A DNA stretch of 64,000 bases from Chlorocebus sabaeus. Lineage: Eukaryota; Chordata; Mammalia; Primates; Cercopithecidae. The stretch spans positions 15,753,326 through 15,817,325 of the forward strand of contig NC_132926.1 in NCBI RefSeq assembly GCF_047675955.1. The letters are read 5' to 3'. The translations under genes and the position numbers were made by a program. Under the pieces are notes generated by a model that was not told the DNA's origin, did no database searches, and worked only from the letters and a program-made list of their open reading frames with translations. Shown here in pieces: positions 1 to 11,930 of this stretch. Every line of letters begins with the position of its first letter. The first letter of the stretch is position 1.

Positions 1-72
1 ATACATTTCTGTAGTTTCCTGCCACTCAATTTGTGACAATTTCTTATAGCAGTCCAGGGAATCTCACACAGA
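1..72 (+). mobile_element. 3' end of an MLT1-type LTR (ERVL-MaLR)
   Basis: The first bases read like the last ~70 bp of a MaLR solo LTR: a 'tacatttctgtagttt' poly(A)-signal region, then 'gccactcaatttgtgacaat', then 'cttatagcagtcc', the usual order at the 3' end of MLT1/MST LTRs. The rest of the LTR lies outside the window. It is an ancient endogenous retrovirus-like relic without coding capacity. The subfamily cannot be told from so short a piece. Confidence 0.6.
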
Positions 73-339
73 TGTGCAGAATAAAGGATTGGCCTGGAGA
101 CTCCCAGGAAAGATCCCAGGCCTTAGCCAAAGGGGCGTCAGGTGTGAGGCTGTGAAGGCGTGGACTTTGTAACAAACACAGAAATAAAGAGGTTAGTTAT
201 AGACAATATCACATACACTGTCAATTAATCAGAATAAATAAATGCTAATAATAGAACTGGGGAGTAGGAAGAAGCAAAAATATTACAGATAGGGACTGTA
301 AGGAAGAATTCTGCATTGAGGATTTAAAAAATCACTCCA
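73..339. other. unassigned DNA between LTR tail and AluS
   Basis: AT-rich sequence with no gene or element I can name. The stretch around 200-300 is faintly similar in composition to old L2 but not enough to call. Confidence 0.4.
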
Positions 340-643
340 GGCCAGGCACAGTGGCTCATGCCTGTAATCCCAGCACTTTGGGAGGCTAAGGCAGGTGAAT
401 CACCTCAGGTCAGGAGTTCAAGACCAGCCTGGCCAACATGGTGAAACCCTGTGTGTACTAAAAATACAAAAAATTAGCCGGGTGTGGTGGCAGGCGCCTG
501 TAATCCCAGGTACTCAGGAGGCGGAGGCAGGTGGAAGTTGCAGTGAGCTGAGATCGTGCCATTGCACTCCAGCCTGGGCAACAAGAGCTGTCTCTAAATA
601 AATAAAGAAATAAATAAATAAATAAATAAATAAAGAAATAAAG
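340..643 (+). mobile_element. AluS with internal deletion and (TAAA)n tail
   Basis: The left arm begins 'ggccaggcacagtggctcatg' and the right-arm end 'cactccagcctgggcaacaag' is clear. About 30 bp is missing from the right monomer: 'ggcggaggcaggtggaagttg' joins directly where 'gagaatcgcttgaac' should stand. The tail has turned into a TAAA/GAAA tetranucleotide repeat at about 594-643. It is non-coding; short ORFs over it on both strands are shadows. Confidence 0.93.
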
Positions 644-644
644 A

Positions 645-3600
645 TTTGCAGGCTCCTTCCCTAGGAGAGAATTCAGAGGGAGCACACTGCAGAACGAGGG
701 CGATGGCTTCATCCTGAACTTTGAGGTTCATGTGGGACTCTCAGAACTATACTCTTGGTGGGTTACTTCAACTTTGTTTTAAACAGATCTTAGAGTCTGT
801 GATCTTTCAGAGGGCTCAGGCAGACACCATTTTTTAAGGCATCAATTATATTAAAAAAAAAAAAAAGAAATGGCAAAATTATATTTTTAAAGTCGTGGTT
901 GCTTTTCAGTATTTTATTTAACAGATTATATGTATTTGTCCATGTGTATCTGAAGATAACTTCTAAATATGAGGTTTTAAAGAATGTTAGCTCCAGGTTA
1001 CATAATCCTGCTATGGGTGTCTCACTCCACCTACCCTCACCCCACCTGGACCCTGTTAAAGACCTTTCTTCCTAAGCAAAGTTAAGTCAGAATCTCTCTT
1101 TGTGCTCCCTTCTATCCTTATTTCAACCATGATCCCAAATGAGATTGGATTAGAAGGAAGAGGACATTCGGCTACTATTTATATGTATAGAACTGCCTCC
1201 TTGTTTTTCTGGGTCACTTCACAGAACTGGAACTTTAGTTGCAGTTACAGATCAAGCCATGGTGACCTTAAATACGCATTTTTTTTTTTTTAATAGCTCA
1301 ACTCGACCACACACACACACAAAAATTGTTTTGGTGCCAAAAAGTGACAGCAATATTTTCCCAGGATGAAATGTGTTTTCAGCCAACAGCCAAATGGAAA
1401 CCTGCATTAGCAGATAAAGTACTAATCATCTCAACTCTAGGACAGCTGTTTTTGTCAAAGACAAATTCCTGAATAAACAGAGTTCAGTGGTGTACTCACA
1501 AATAGTCTATTCACATGAGAAAACCAATCACAAGAGATCTTTCAGGAAAATTGGCAGAGTCTGGCTAAGCAAGCTCCAGGCCTCTGCCTACCTGCAAAGT
1601 GAATCATTCGTTATCCCCCCGAGAAGGTACAATCTTCAGCCCAGGGCAAGGGTCAATAGCAATGCTGCGTGATGGAGGCCTACGTTTATGGCTATACGCA
1701 CTTTCTACCTGGTCTATGAATAAAAAGGCAGAGCTACCTCAGCATTATCATTCCCTTGACCTTCATGAGTGCAGCTGTCCCAGCAGGGGAAAGAAACAGC
1801 GGGGGAAGAAAAGGGAAAATTAAAATGTTAAAAACGATATTATGGCTCGTTTGTGACCTTTAAGAAAAAATTAGACTTGAGAATGTTAGGTTGGAGTGGA
1901 TACACCAAAGTCTGACAGCTGTAAAGGTATGGATTTCTTTTCCTGAGTAGCTTTCTACCAAAATCTTAAGCAATAAGCAGACCCTGTGCATTTCTTGCTG
2001 GCTGACAGCAAAGACAATTGAGAATTTTGATCACTGCTTAACTATTGGAAGAAATTTGCCTAGAAGTTCTGAGCATTCCTCTCTTCTGTGAGCTATTTGC
2101 AGGATTTGTCAAAGAGTCAGTTCCTATTAATAAGACGATGCAAAATGCCACAGATTGAAAGCTACTCAACAATATTCTTTTTTCTTAAACTTCCACGTTG
2201 GTTGGTTTGTTAAGTGAATACACCAAGACAAGCAAACATTTGAAGCCACTACTGTTATCATGAGACTATTTAAAAGAAATCTGCGTTAGAAATGATGATA
2301 AGTGTCAATATATTCCAACTACCTAGAGCATTCAAATTTAAAAACCAAAACATGATTGTTGTTAGGGCAGTGTGCCGAACCCTGAAGACATACTGCTGCT
2401 ACGTACAGGATGAAAGGATTTCATCGTCCCTAAGAAAGAAGCCCGTAGGTTCTCTAGGTATCTTCATCCTTGACAATAAACAAACCTGCAAACAAACAAA
2501 TCCACCCAGGATTTTATGACAATTAAGCAATTCTTCTGCTCTAAACAAAATGATCTTTCTACTTGGTGAAGGGGAAAAGATACAGGGTTTTTTTGTTTTT
2601 GTTTTTTTTTTTTCACTTTCTTTAACATCTTTGGGTAATCAACGTTAGCTCATGCGGCTTACTTGAATTCTCAAACATTTTATAATCTCTCTTTACTCAC
2701 TAAAGGGTGTTTTATTAGGTTACTGATATTTTTAGAGTCATTTAATTTCCACCGTTTTTGCAGATTGGATCATCACAAACAAATCTATTTAACCTCTAGG
2801 TTTAAACTTGAGGTAAAGGTAATTTTAGAGTAATATTTTTAGATGATGTACTGACCGCACAGAAGAAACATCATTAAAGGTCAGTCAAAATTAATATGGA
2901 GATTACCAAGTGTCAGAAGTTATTTTGCAGAAGTTGCAGAATATGTTTGCAATCTGATTTTGTGGAATATCTATTAAAAATGAGGAAAAACCTCAGTGGT
3001 TTTTGCAGAATCCCATTTTCTTAATAGGAAATTGATGAATGACAGCATCTGGCACGAAGAAAAAAGCATATGGTCTAACTAACTGTTTCTACAGAGGTTA
3101 AAAACAGCTTTGGAATTTCTCTGGTTGCTGTTTTGATTGACAGACCATCAAATAAATCATTCACTTTTCTTCCCCCTCCAATGGTCCCATGTACTGACAA
3201 AGACACGAGGGGGAAATCAGCGGTGTGGTGCATGAGAAATTAGACATGCAATGCCCATTAACATAAATAGATTTTTTGCACCTAATTCTCTACACACCAT
3301 GCAAAAATCTACCCACAGGACATGGAGTATGCATGTTTTCTTGTTCTATTTATAATTTTTAATTATTAATTTAATATATAATTGGTTTCTTTAGAGAATG
3401 GAAAGCCTAGTAGGTTATCTAAAACACCGCATCAGAGTCTTGGGGCTTGATGCTGCAAAAAGATGGGCTGATACTGAATGATGTTATGGTGTGTAATACA
3501 AACAATGAAAATTAGGCTGAGAGGTCTTGAATGGAGTTAGGCTAATTAAACAATTCTCAGCGTTTGAATTCTTGCTATCTTCTCCAGGGTATACTGCCAA

Positions 3601-3955
3601 TCATCTCATCTTGGGGGATTGCTCTGGTTTGCCCTCACCTCCAGGCTCAATTAATAAATGTAACCTCAGATAACTTACCAAACATTTTTACTATACAAAC
3701 AAAAAATATTCTGGTGTTTTCAACTCACTTAATTTCTCTCTCCCTCTCTTCTTTTTTTCAAAGTCAGATATAATACTCATAAGAGAGCAGTGCTAAAAGG
3801 AGGAAGCTTACCTCATCTATTCATCACATGTCCTAGAATCTCTCCTTCCTCATTCATCCAGTTTCAGCCCAGGCTTTGTCTGTCTACTTACAGTGACCAG
3901 AAACTTACCATCTCATGAAACAGCTTATTCTGTCATTGAACCAGTTCTGTTATGG
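645..3955. other. repeat-poor interval, no gene recognised
   Basis: I see no Alu, L1, L2 or LTR signature in this 3.3 kb. It holds A- and T-runs near 855, 1281 and 2590-2612, and a short (CA)n at about 1308-1320. ORFs of 60-75 codons at 1102-1293, 1487-1823 and 2292-2519 have no recognisable domains and no splice-site context that would make them exons. The sparsity of repeats makes parts of it candidates for conserved non-coding DNA, which only alignment can decide. Confidence 0.5.
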
Positions 3956-3959
3956 CAGT

Positions 3960-4490
3960 TGACCTTCAAGATGGCCTCAGTGTTCCTCTGTTCCTGGTGT
4001 TCGTGCTCTCCTATAGTAGTCTCCATACCCTGACATTGATAGGGCTTGCCTGTGTACCAAGAGGATACTGTAGAAGCAATGGTGTATGACTTCCAAGACT
4101 AAGTCGCAAAAGATAATCCAGGTTGTGACCTGTTTATCTCTTGGATCATTAGTTCTTGGGGAAGCCAGCTTCCATTTTGTGAAGAAACTCAGATAACCCT
4201 GCGAGAGGTCCTAATGTGGAGAGCCACATGTAGAGAGACAACGAGGCTTCCTTCCAGCAACCAGCAGCCACTGGCCAGCCATGTGAGCTAACCTCTTAGT
4301 AGATCACCCAGTCTCAGCCCTCAGGTGACAACAGCTTTGGCCAACAACTTAACTGCAACTTTGTGAGAGACCTCAAGCCACAACCACTCACTGACCCACA
4401 GAAACTTTGAGATAATAAATGTTTATCATTGTTTTAAGTTACTAAGCTTGGAATAATTTTTATGTAGCATATTTTATAGAGAATATGTGA
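3960..4490 (+). mobile_element. MLT1 solo LTR (ERVL-MaLR), near complete
   Basis: The sequence follows the MLT1 LTR in order: 'tgtatgacttccaagactaag', 'tctcttggatcattagttctt', 'ggggaagccagcttccatttt', 'cagccatgtgagctaacctct', 'acccacagaaactttgagat', then the polyadenylation region 'aataaatgtttatcattg' and 'ttttaagttactaagcttgg'. No flanking internal retroviral sequence is present, so it is a solo LTR. Divergence looks high, as expected of a mammalian-age MaLR. It might once have supplied a promoter and poly(A) site; nothing here shows current activity. Confidence 0.85.
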
Positions 4491-4599
4491 GTGACTAATT
4501 AGATTGCATCAAAGTCTTTATTCCTAGCACACCCATTGAAGTCTCAGGAAATCAATGAATTTCCCTTTTCATATAATAGTGAATTCCAGATGCTAGTAA

Positions 4600-5365
4600 G
4601 TCTTTCTGAGGCTTGTCTTCTCCGAGTAGAACATTCTCAGTCCCTTCAGTCCTTTGTCCCCTGCTCTGCTTCTCACTCCACATCTTCTTTCTAAGTCAAG
4701 CCTTCAGACATCATTACACTGATGTCTTCCACACTGTACACCTGTATTTCTTGCTTAGTTCTCCCTGATGACCTACAAGTGTCTCAGACTCACAGTATCA
4801 GAATTAAGCACCTCACCTGTCATTTTCATCCAATTCTGCTTTCCAAATGTTTGGTTTATATTGCCTAAGTGCACTACCAGCCACTCAAATTTCCAAATCA
4901 TAAATACAACGTATCTTGTTGCTCCTCTTTGTAACACAGAATTCTGAGCACATCACTCTCTTGCTTAAGATTCCTTTGGAACTCTGCATTGCCTTCAGGA
5001 TAGAATGAATCCAAACTTCTAAGCATGGCAATCAAAGACTTCATAATCTGGCCAGTGCCTACTTTTTCTAGCCTCTTCTATCATTTTTCATAATTCACTC
5101 CAGTCATACCAAACTAGCTTTGCACATGCTACTCTTTATGCTTTGAAGGCTTTTTTCTCGCACTGACTCTCCACCTAAAAGAGAAGGCATATTGACTTTG
5201 CAAGATGTGCCTTCTAACAAAAGCCTTCCTTATTTCCCTCTTTGCTGCATTATTTCCTCTAACTCTTCAGAGTTCTTATCATGTTTGATCTTTTGTTTAT
5301 ACATGCATGATCTACTAATCTGATTTTCTAGAGTGGGTATGTCTTATGCATATTTAAGTTTTTAA
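4600..5365 (+). mobile_element. L2 LINE 3' part, plus strand
   Basis: Strong L2 3' UTR/ORF2-end similarity between about 4930 and 5360: 'gcacatcactctcttgcttaa', 'ttgccttcaggatagaatga', 'cataatctggccagtgcctac', 'ctttgcacatgctactcttta', 'ttctagagtgggtatg'. The 4600-4930 part is a weaker match. It is an ancient inactive LINE fragment. It is followed after about 20 bp by a second L2 in the opposite orientation, so their 3' ends face each other. Confidence 0.82.
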
Positions 5366-5384
5366 AATCATGCAGCTACTCAGA

Positions 5385-5960
5385 AATATTTATTGAGCAC
5401 TTCTTTACACTGCCTGCCAGTGACTATTGGTAGGTGCTAAGGATACAGCAGTTAACAAGACAGACACGATTCCTGTCCTTAAGAAGCTTCTATCCTGGTG
5501 AAAGACACAGGCAGCCAGTCAAGTATGCTTGTAAATACATAGTATATCAGATGGCAATAAGCATCTGCCAAGAAAATAGAGTGAGATAATAAATTTAGGG
5601 AATACAAACATTGGTGTAGGTGGGGTATTGTAATTTCGTATGTGGTGATCAGGGAAGGCCTCTCTGAGAAGGTGACTTGTGAACAGGAAAACGAAGGAAA
5701 AAAGAAGAGCAAGTTCTGGATATCTGGGACAAGAGAATCCCAGCAGAGGAAAGACGTGTGAGGGCCCTGAGGCTGGAGAATACCTGGCATACTCTAGGAA
5801 TTGCCAGGAGTCCAGTGTGGCTGCAGTAGAGGGGACCAGCAAAAGGAAAGATCACGGGGTCAGAAAGGCATTATGGAAGTGATATTGTAGTGTCTTGTAG
5901 CCATGATGAAGACTGTGATGTTGAAGCTGTATAAGGCAGAAGTCAAAGGAAGGTTTTTGG
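5385..5960 (-). mobile_element. L2 LINE 3' part, minus strand
   Basis: Reverse-strand L2 landmarks in order: 'aatatttattgagcac' (the 3' tail), 'gatacagcagttaacaagac', 'cctgtccttaagaagcttct', 'tcagggaaggcctctctgag', 'gagggccctgaggctggag', 'gaattgccaggagtccagtg'. The short ORFs here (for example 5479-5790 and 5519-5842 minus) are remnants or shadows of L2. It lies tail to tail with the L2 at 4600-5365. Confidence 0.85.
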
Positions 5961-7652
5961 ACATAGAGTAGATTGCAGGAACGAGGATGGAGTCTTACTA
6001 CCTTTGATAACTTTCCTGAGTAACTGATTCATCATAAGTGCTCATACATACTAGTTGAATAATCTATTATCAAGGCCATTTGGCCAATCTAGCTACCATT
6101 CTTAGAGTATATTTTAGTTAATCTATGTCCTTTTGTAATAGCCATATTTAGAAATAGACCAAGGTAGCCAAGTTTAATCTGACAGGGTGACGAGAAATAC
6201 ATATTCCATGATGTTTCAAATCAGTGAATTCCAGAGATTTTACTTTTTCTTTTGGCAGACAAAGACACTATTGACCATTACAGTTAATAAACACTCCTTT
6301 CTTACAGTCTCATACTTGGGCAATTGGAGCAGGGGAGAGAAATCCAAGTAAAAGAGCTTACGTTTACCTTTGCCGAATTTATATTATTTAAACATATAAT
6401 AAAATATTGAATATATACCATGTTCTAATTCAGTTAAACAATTACCTAGTGAGCATCTAACACAAGCCAGTGCTTTCCTATGGAATGCCAAGTAAGGTTA
6501 GCATGGTATACCAGATTCCTCACCAAGATGACTTCATAGGCTTGCTTGAGTTTTGTTTCCTCTATTTCTGAATTTTTAAACATTCTTTGAGTTGTTGTAA
6601 AACAAATAGTTGAATGATTGTTTTCTAATTTACATGATTAGTGTCACATTCTTTAAAGCATTCTATTTTGCCTTCAAGGCAGTTAACATTTTCATTTCCA
6701 TGACACAAGGATGCTGAATCGAGGTCATAGACACTATTCATGCTAAACCCGTATTTCTTCCCTTTACCACGTTCCTGCACAAGCAGTCAGGTTGTGCTAT
6801 TGCTCCCAAGAGTCAGTACTTGTATCTCTTACAGAAAGTGTCTGAGAATTTATACTCTACCCCCACCTCCCAATTGCACTGTGTGGTTAATAAAGGACTG
6901 ATTGGTCCGAAGGTGCAGAATTATGCCCTTGCCTCTAGTAAGGGCAGCTCTGAGTAGGATCTACACAGTTTGCAGAGATCCTGCATGAGATTCAGCAAAT
7001 GTTCTCCAAGGTACTTTGCTTGATGTCTTACTTTTGCTTGACTTCCTTCCCTTTGCAGCCTTATTTTTCTACTTTCCAACTAGGTTTTCCGGAAATATGT
7101 CCCAAGCTGATGTATGTGTAATAGAGACACATGCCTTTCCTCTCCCCTCCCCCATGTTCTTTTGATCAACTTATTGTACAGATTTATCATATTAACATTC
7201 CTTTCGGTAAGACCATATTTTAATCCACCTGGCACACAGTTCTTATTCTTCTATCTGGTCTTCAAGAATTCCAAAGGAATTCACTCTATCTACCCTTCCA
7301 GTTACTCTAACAAACAAATTCATTTGAGTCTAACATTAGAAGCTTTTCATTAAACAATGCTGAGCTTAAGTATATTCTCACTACTTTCCCTAAGTGTTCA
7401 AAGCATCTTCCTAGAATTTTGGAACTTAAGCCCAGCAATATGTAGCTTTTTACCTGCAAAAGCCAGAATTACATTTTTCATCTACCTTGTCCTTTAGACA
7501 TTGCTCCTTTCTCTATAATCCCTATTCTCTTAAAATGTGATGAATGACAGAATATCATACAGAGCCTCAACAGATCTGGGCCCTGGCTCCAGCTCTGATG
7601 TACCCAAAGTATATTAAGTTAGACAACAAACATAACTTCTCTGAGTTCCAAG
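5961..7652. other. no gene or clear element
   Basis: AT-rich, repeat-poor sequence. A possible continuation of the minus-strand L2 fades out near 6000. A 79-codon ORF at 7114-7353 has no recognisable domain. Confidence 0.4.
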
Positions 7653-7716
7653 TATTATTATTATTATTATTATTTTTGAGATGGAGTCTTTCTCTGTCAC
7701 CCAGGCTGGAGTGTAG
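7653..7716 (-). mobile_element. (TTA)n plus 42-bp Alu end fragment
   Basis: A (TTA)n run, about 7653-7675, leads into 'gagatggagtctttctctgt' and 'cacccaggctggagtgtag', the 3' end of an Alu on the minus strand. Similarity then stops abruptly. The (TTA)n is probably the decayed A-tail. This is a very short, strongly truncated Alu or a deletion remnant. Confidence 0.75.
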
Positions 7717-7774
7717 TTCTGTGCACTCCAGTATAGTTCTTAGAATGTTTGTATATCACAAATAATATATTAAT

Positions 7775-8215
7775 ATATTCATCTTTTATTTAAAAAAACA
7801 AAAAGTTTCCCCTCAACTGCCAAGTCTTACTCTTTTGGGTAACAGGTAACCACTACCTTCATCCTAGTGTTTATCCCACTTGGCTATTTTCTATACTGCT
7901 ATATATATGTAGGTACATATGGCTAGAGAGAGGTGTGTTGGTATTATTCTTGTTGCATTTGTTAAATTTTGTTAATTTTAATTTATGTTTAATTGCATGT
8001 TCACATCCTCTGTCCAAGTTGTCTATTAGTTTGTTTTCTTCTTACTGGAAGTAGTTTGTGAATTCTGGACATTAATAATTTGTCTATCACATATTTTGCA
8101 AATATCTTCACTGTGTTTCTCATTTTTAATGTTCTTTATTAATTTTATTAATGTTATACTCTATATACTATATGATATATATACATTATATGGCATGTAT
8201 AATATTATTCCATCA
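7775..8215 (-). mobile_element. old L1 (L1M) ORF2 3' region, antisense
   Basis: Antisense L1 phrases can be followed with gaps: 'gtaacaggtaaccactacct', 'gtccaagttgtctattagtt', 'gtgaattctggacattaata', 'ttgtctatcacatattttgc', 'aaatatcttcactgtg'. It is highly diverged and AT-rich toward its right end (8150-8220). No reading frame of use survives. Confidence 0.55.
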
Positions 8216-8233
8216 TATATAAATTAAAAAATC

Positions 8234-8549
8234 TGCCAGGTACAGTGGTTCATACCTGTAATCTGGGAACTTTGGGTGGCTGAAGCAGGGAGATCACTTG
8301 AGCCCAGGAGTTTGAGACAAATGTGGGCAACACAGGGAGACCCTGTTTCTACAAAAAGATTAAATGATTAGCTGGGGATGGTGATGCACCCGGAGTCCCA
8401 GCTACTCAGGAGGCTGAGGTGGGAGGACTGCTTGGGTGTGGGGCTTCAGTGAGCCATGATCATACCACTGCACTCCAGCCTGGGTGACAGTGACAGCCTA
8501 TCTCAAACATAAATAAATTAATTTATAAATTAATAAATTAATTAAAAAT
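8234..8549 (+). mobile_element. AluJ
   Basis: A complete but diverged dimeric Alu. J-type features are 'gggcaacacagggagacc', 'tctacaaaaagatta' and 'gagccatgatcataccactg'. The tail has decayed into TAAA/TTAA repeats (8509-8549). It is one of the oldest Alus in the window by divergence. Confidence 0.9.
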
Positions 8550-10670
8550 CTATGTAACCAGAGTGATGTCAGTGAAAATGGTGGAGTAGGCAGCTCCAAG
8601 GGCCCATCCCTCCATGGAAACATCAAAAAATCAAGCAAAACTATCAGAATGAAATTTGGTAGAACTCTGAAAAACAGTTAAAGGTTTACAGCAAACAAGC
8701 AAATGGTGAATCAAAAATAAAAGGCAAACAAAAAAAAAGATAAGAGAGTTTTATGGCATTTTTATTTGCCACACCCCTTTACCAAGCTTGATAGTGGTAT
8801 TGAAGATAGCAACCCACATTCCCAGTGTTGGACCCTGGTCACTGGATGCAGAGGGAACAGAACAGACCTTATTCCCAATGAATTATGTTTGTCTGTTCTA
8901 ACCTGTCTGGATTCTACCTGAAGCACCAATGCAAGGTACTTATCTTTGTTTCACCTAACCTAGAACTCATTTAGGATGAAAAACCAGCAGTTATTCCTCA
9001 AAAAACGGTGTAAGGCAAATAATCAACCCATAGCCACCTGAGGCGAAAATAATGATTGAGGTGTAAAATAGAGCAATGAAAGGTCTGGGAGGAAAACCTG
9101 GGGGAGTGAGTTTCTTTAAAAAAATTGGAGTATTTAAGATTTCCTGTGTATACTTCAGAATTTAAAAAGCCATGTGCATGCTCAGAAAAGACCTCACAGG
9201 ACAGTAAGCTTTCACCCCTGAATGATCTCTAAGCTTAATTCAAGCAAAAACTGAAGGCTAAAGAAAAGTTGTAAATGGACTGGCAGGGCAACTAAACAAG
9301 TCTCAGAGCAGAGCCAACATGCATAGACTGGGAAATGTTTTTGTTTTTTCTTTCTCTCTCCCCTTATTTCATTTTATTTTATTTTTATTCTTTAATATTC
9401 TCTCTCTGTCTCTCTCTCTGTCTCTTTCACCTTCTGGCCCCCAAGGACTACAAGAAAAATCTCTTAAATTGTACCTGACAACAAGCTGAAGGAAAAAAGA
9501 TTTCAGACAAAGATTACAGACTTTATAATAAATAGTTTAGAAAAGTCATTAAACAAACAGCTACAGCCTAAAGCTGTAGAAACAAAAACAAACCCTGTAT
9601 AGGGGAAAAACGCCTGATTTCCAGAGCTACCTTACACATTATAATATTCAAAATATTCAGTTTTCAAGAAACTTTGACTAATTCATAGAAGAAACTAATA
9701 GTGACCATCCCTGAAGAAACACATGCATTGTACTTACTAGACAAAGATTTTAAATTTACTGTCTTAAATATGTTCAATGAGGTGAAAAAAAAAAAAAACC
9801 ATGGATAAAGTGTCAAAAAGAACAAAAACAAGGAAGCAAGAGAATGATTGATGTATGAACAAATAGAGAATAACAACAAAAGATAAAAATTTATAAAATG
9901 GAACATAACAAAAATTCTGGAACTAAAAAGCACAATGACCAAAATAAAAAATTTACTGGAAACTTTCAATAGCAGTTTTGAGAAGGCAGAAGAAAGGTTC
10001 TTTGTACCTGAAGGTGTACCGAATGAAATCATTCAGTCTTAGGAGCAGAAAGAAAAATAAATGAATAAAAATGAACAAAGCCTAAGAGATTTGTGAGATA
10101 CCATTAACTGTACTAACACATGCATGATATCTTAAGAAAGGGGAAAAAGTTAATAGAAAGAATATTAAAAAAGCTCCAACTTCCAAAATTTGATAAAATA
10201 CATTAATCTACAAAGAGTCAATGAACTCCAAAAAGGATAAATGCAAAGAGATCCACAACAAGACACATAATAGTCAAATTATCTAAAGCCAAGAACACAG
10301 AGAAAATCTTAAAAGTAGTAAGAGAGAAGCAACTCATCATATACACGGTATCCTCAATAAGATTACAGTAAACATTTCATCAGAAATCATGGAGGCCAGA
10401 AGGGAATAAGATAATATTGTTAAAGTGATAAAAGAAAAAAAAAATCTGTCAACTAAGAATAGTAGATCCAGCCAAACTATCTTTCATGAAATGAAAGAGA
10501 AATGAAAACATTCCCAATTGGAAAACAAAAGCTGAGAGAGTATTGTTACTACTATGCCTGCCCTACAAGAAATGCTAAAGTAATTCTTTCAGGCTGAAAT
10601 GAAAGGACACTAAGCAGTGACTGTAAGCCATGTAAAGGGATGAAGAACTCTGGTAAAGGTAACCACATAG
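8550..10670 (+). mobile_element. 5' half of an old L1M: 5' UTR and ORF1 remnant
   Basis: It starts like L1M 5' ends ('aatggtggagtaggcagctcc', 'ccctccatggaaacatcaa'), passes a CT-rich zone (about 9345-9440) and then runs through ORF1-like sequence: 'ttactagacaaagattttaa', 'attctggaactaaaaagcac', 'gaactccaaaaaggataaat', 'tcatggaggccagaagggaa', 'tgccctacaagaaatgctaa', 'caggctgaaatgaaaggaca'. The reading frame is broken many times and the RNA-binding protein cannot be made. ORF2 does not follow, so the 3' half is missing or was removed. An A14 run lies at about 9786. Confidence 0.85.
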
Positions 10671-11079
10671 AATCCAAACATTTTGGAAATATAACTAGAT
10701 TAGACAACCATGAGGATGTCTTGCATGTTATGGTTCTACAAATTTATCTTCCCAAGATTAAGCCTGTGAATACTCTGGTGGAGAGAATCAAGCTCATTGT
10801 GCTTTTTGTCACAGCTAATGATAAAAAGTAGGAAATTCTAAGTTTTAAACTCAATGATTAACTACTTTTCTCCTCTTTATCATTGTGACTATAACTGCAT
10901 TTAAATGAACAGGATAAATATAAGAGCAGTCTCCATTTGGGGTAGTTGAAAAATTCAATAAACTCAATCCAATGTAAAACATATTTTGGAAAATTATGTA
11001 TAGCCAAATGTTATCAGATTTTCTTTAATAGCCTGTATATTTTGTGTAAGGCAGTTTTCTTATTCCAAAATTATAAATG
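10671..11079. other. unassigned AT-rich spacer
   Basis: No recognisable element between the L1M 5' half and the antisense L1 fragment. Short ORFs (10640-10831, 10946-11149) lack any protein signature. Confidence 0.4.
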
Positions 11080-11491
11080 TATTATACTACATTTTCTTCT
11101 AATGTATTCATGTTTTTGTATTCTTATGTTTAGTTGTCCTAATTTATAAGGAATTTAATTTTGTATCATGTGAATGAGCAAATATTTTTTCCAATAGCAT
11201 AGCTGTTTAACCAAGGCTATTTATTGAAAAGTTCGCCATTCCCTCTTTCTGCAAGTATAAATGGTTTTAAAGTATTTAAATCATTTAAACAGTTTAGAAT
11301 GCTAGCTTGATCATATATTAAATTTTTAATATTACTACAGGTCTTTTTCCGAACTCTGTACTCTCTCATTGTTATTTATTTGTTCTTATGTCTGGACTGA
11401 AATGCTTTCATTATTACAGTGTTTATAGTATATTTTGCCATCTTTTATGACAAGTTTTGCTATGTTCTTCTTTAGTTGTTTTCTATTGTCG

Positions 11492-11494
<3 letters not shown>
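11080..11494 (-). mobile_element. old L1 ORF2 fragment, antisense, part 1
   Basis: Diverged antisense ORF2 sequence, for example 'tttataaggaatttaatttt', 'caaggctatttattgaaaag', 'ctctctcattgttatttatt', 'agtgtttatagtatattttg'. It is interrupted by the Alu at 11495-11747 and continues at 11748. The two parts are in the correct order for one L1 copy. Confidence 0.65.
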
Positions 11495-11527
<33 letters not shown>

Positions 11528-11747
11528 AGATGGAGTTTGCTCATCGGCCAGGCTGGAGTGCAAGGACTCAATTTCGGCTCATGGTAACCTCCACCTCCTG
11601 GGTTTAAGCAATTCTCCTGCCTCAGCCTCCTGAGTAGCTGGGATTATGGGTGCCCGCCACCATGCCTGGCTAATTTTTGTATTTTTAGTACAGACAGGGT
11701 TTTGCCATGTTGGGCAGGCTGGTCTCAAACTCCTGACCTCAGGTGAT
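11495..11747 (-). mobile_element. 5'-truncated AluS inserted in L1
   Basis: A T32 run (the A-tail on the minus strand) leads into 'gagatggagtttgctcatcgg' and the right arm. Similarity ends at 'ctgacctcaggtgat', so roughly the first 45-50 bp of the Alu (its 5' end) is missing. It sits inside the antisense L1 ORF2 fragment and is therefore younger than it. Confidence 0.9.
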
Positions 11748-11930
11748 TTATTTTTTAGACAAATTTTTAAAAACATCATGCCAAGTTTGATCGGAGTATA
11801 GTTAGGTAATTGATTTGAGATTACATTAAATTTTTGTATTCCTATTAATATTGAAAATTCATATCAATGAACATAGTGTCTCTTCATTTATTTAAAAAGT
11901 TAATAGTGAAGAGTGCCAGCTATATCCCTT
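11748..11930 (-). mobile_element. old L1 ORF2 fragment, antisense, part 2
   Basis: Continuation after the Alu: 'tttgagattacattaaattt', 'attaatattgaaaattcata', 'tcaatgaacatagtgtctct', 'tcatttatttaaaaagt', which follow the antisense L1 ORF2 order. It is strongly diverged. Confidence 0.6.

Noticed and set aside
395..712. ORFs on both strands at the first Alu
   Set aside because: They are translations of Alu and its tail, as are the ORFs at 11386-11779, 13387-13809, 14876-15061, 19071-19325, 24135-24420, 26712-27032, 31364-31623, 37500-37724, 45088-45387, 46186-46395 and 58617-58944.
5479..5855. Three overlapping minus-strand ORFs of 68-107 codons
   Set aside because: They lie on a diverged L2; no start context, no reverse transcriptase motifs, frames overlap each other.
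8550..10670. Considered as a processed pseudogene because of long A-rich sense DNA
   Set aside because: The order of phrases matches L1M 5' UTR and ORF1.
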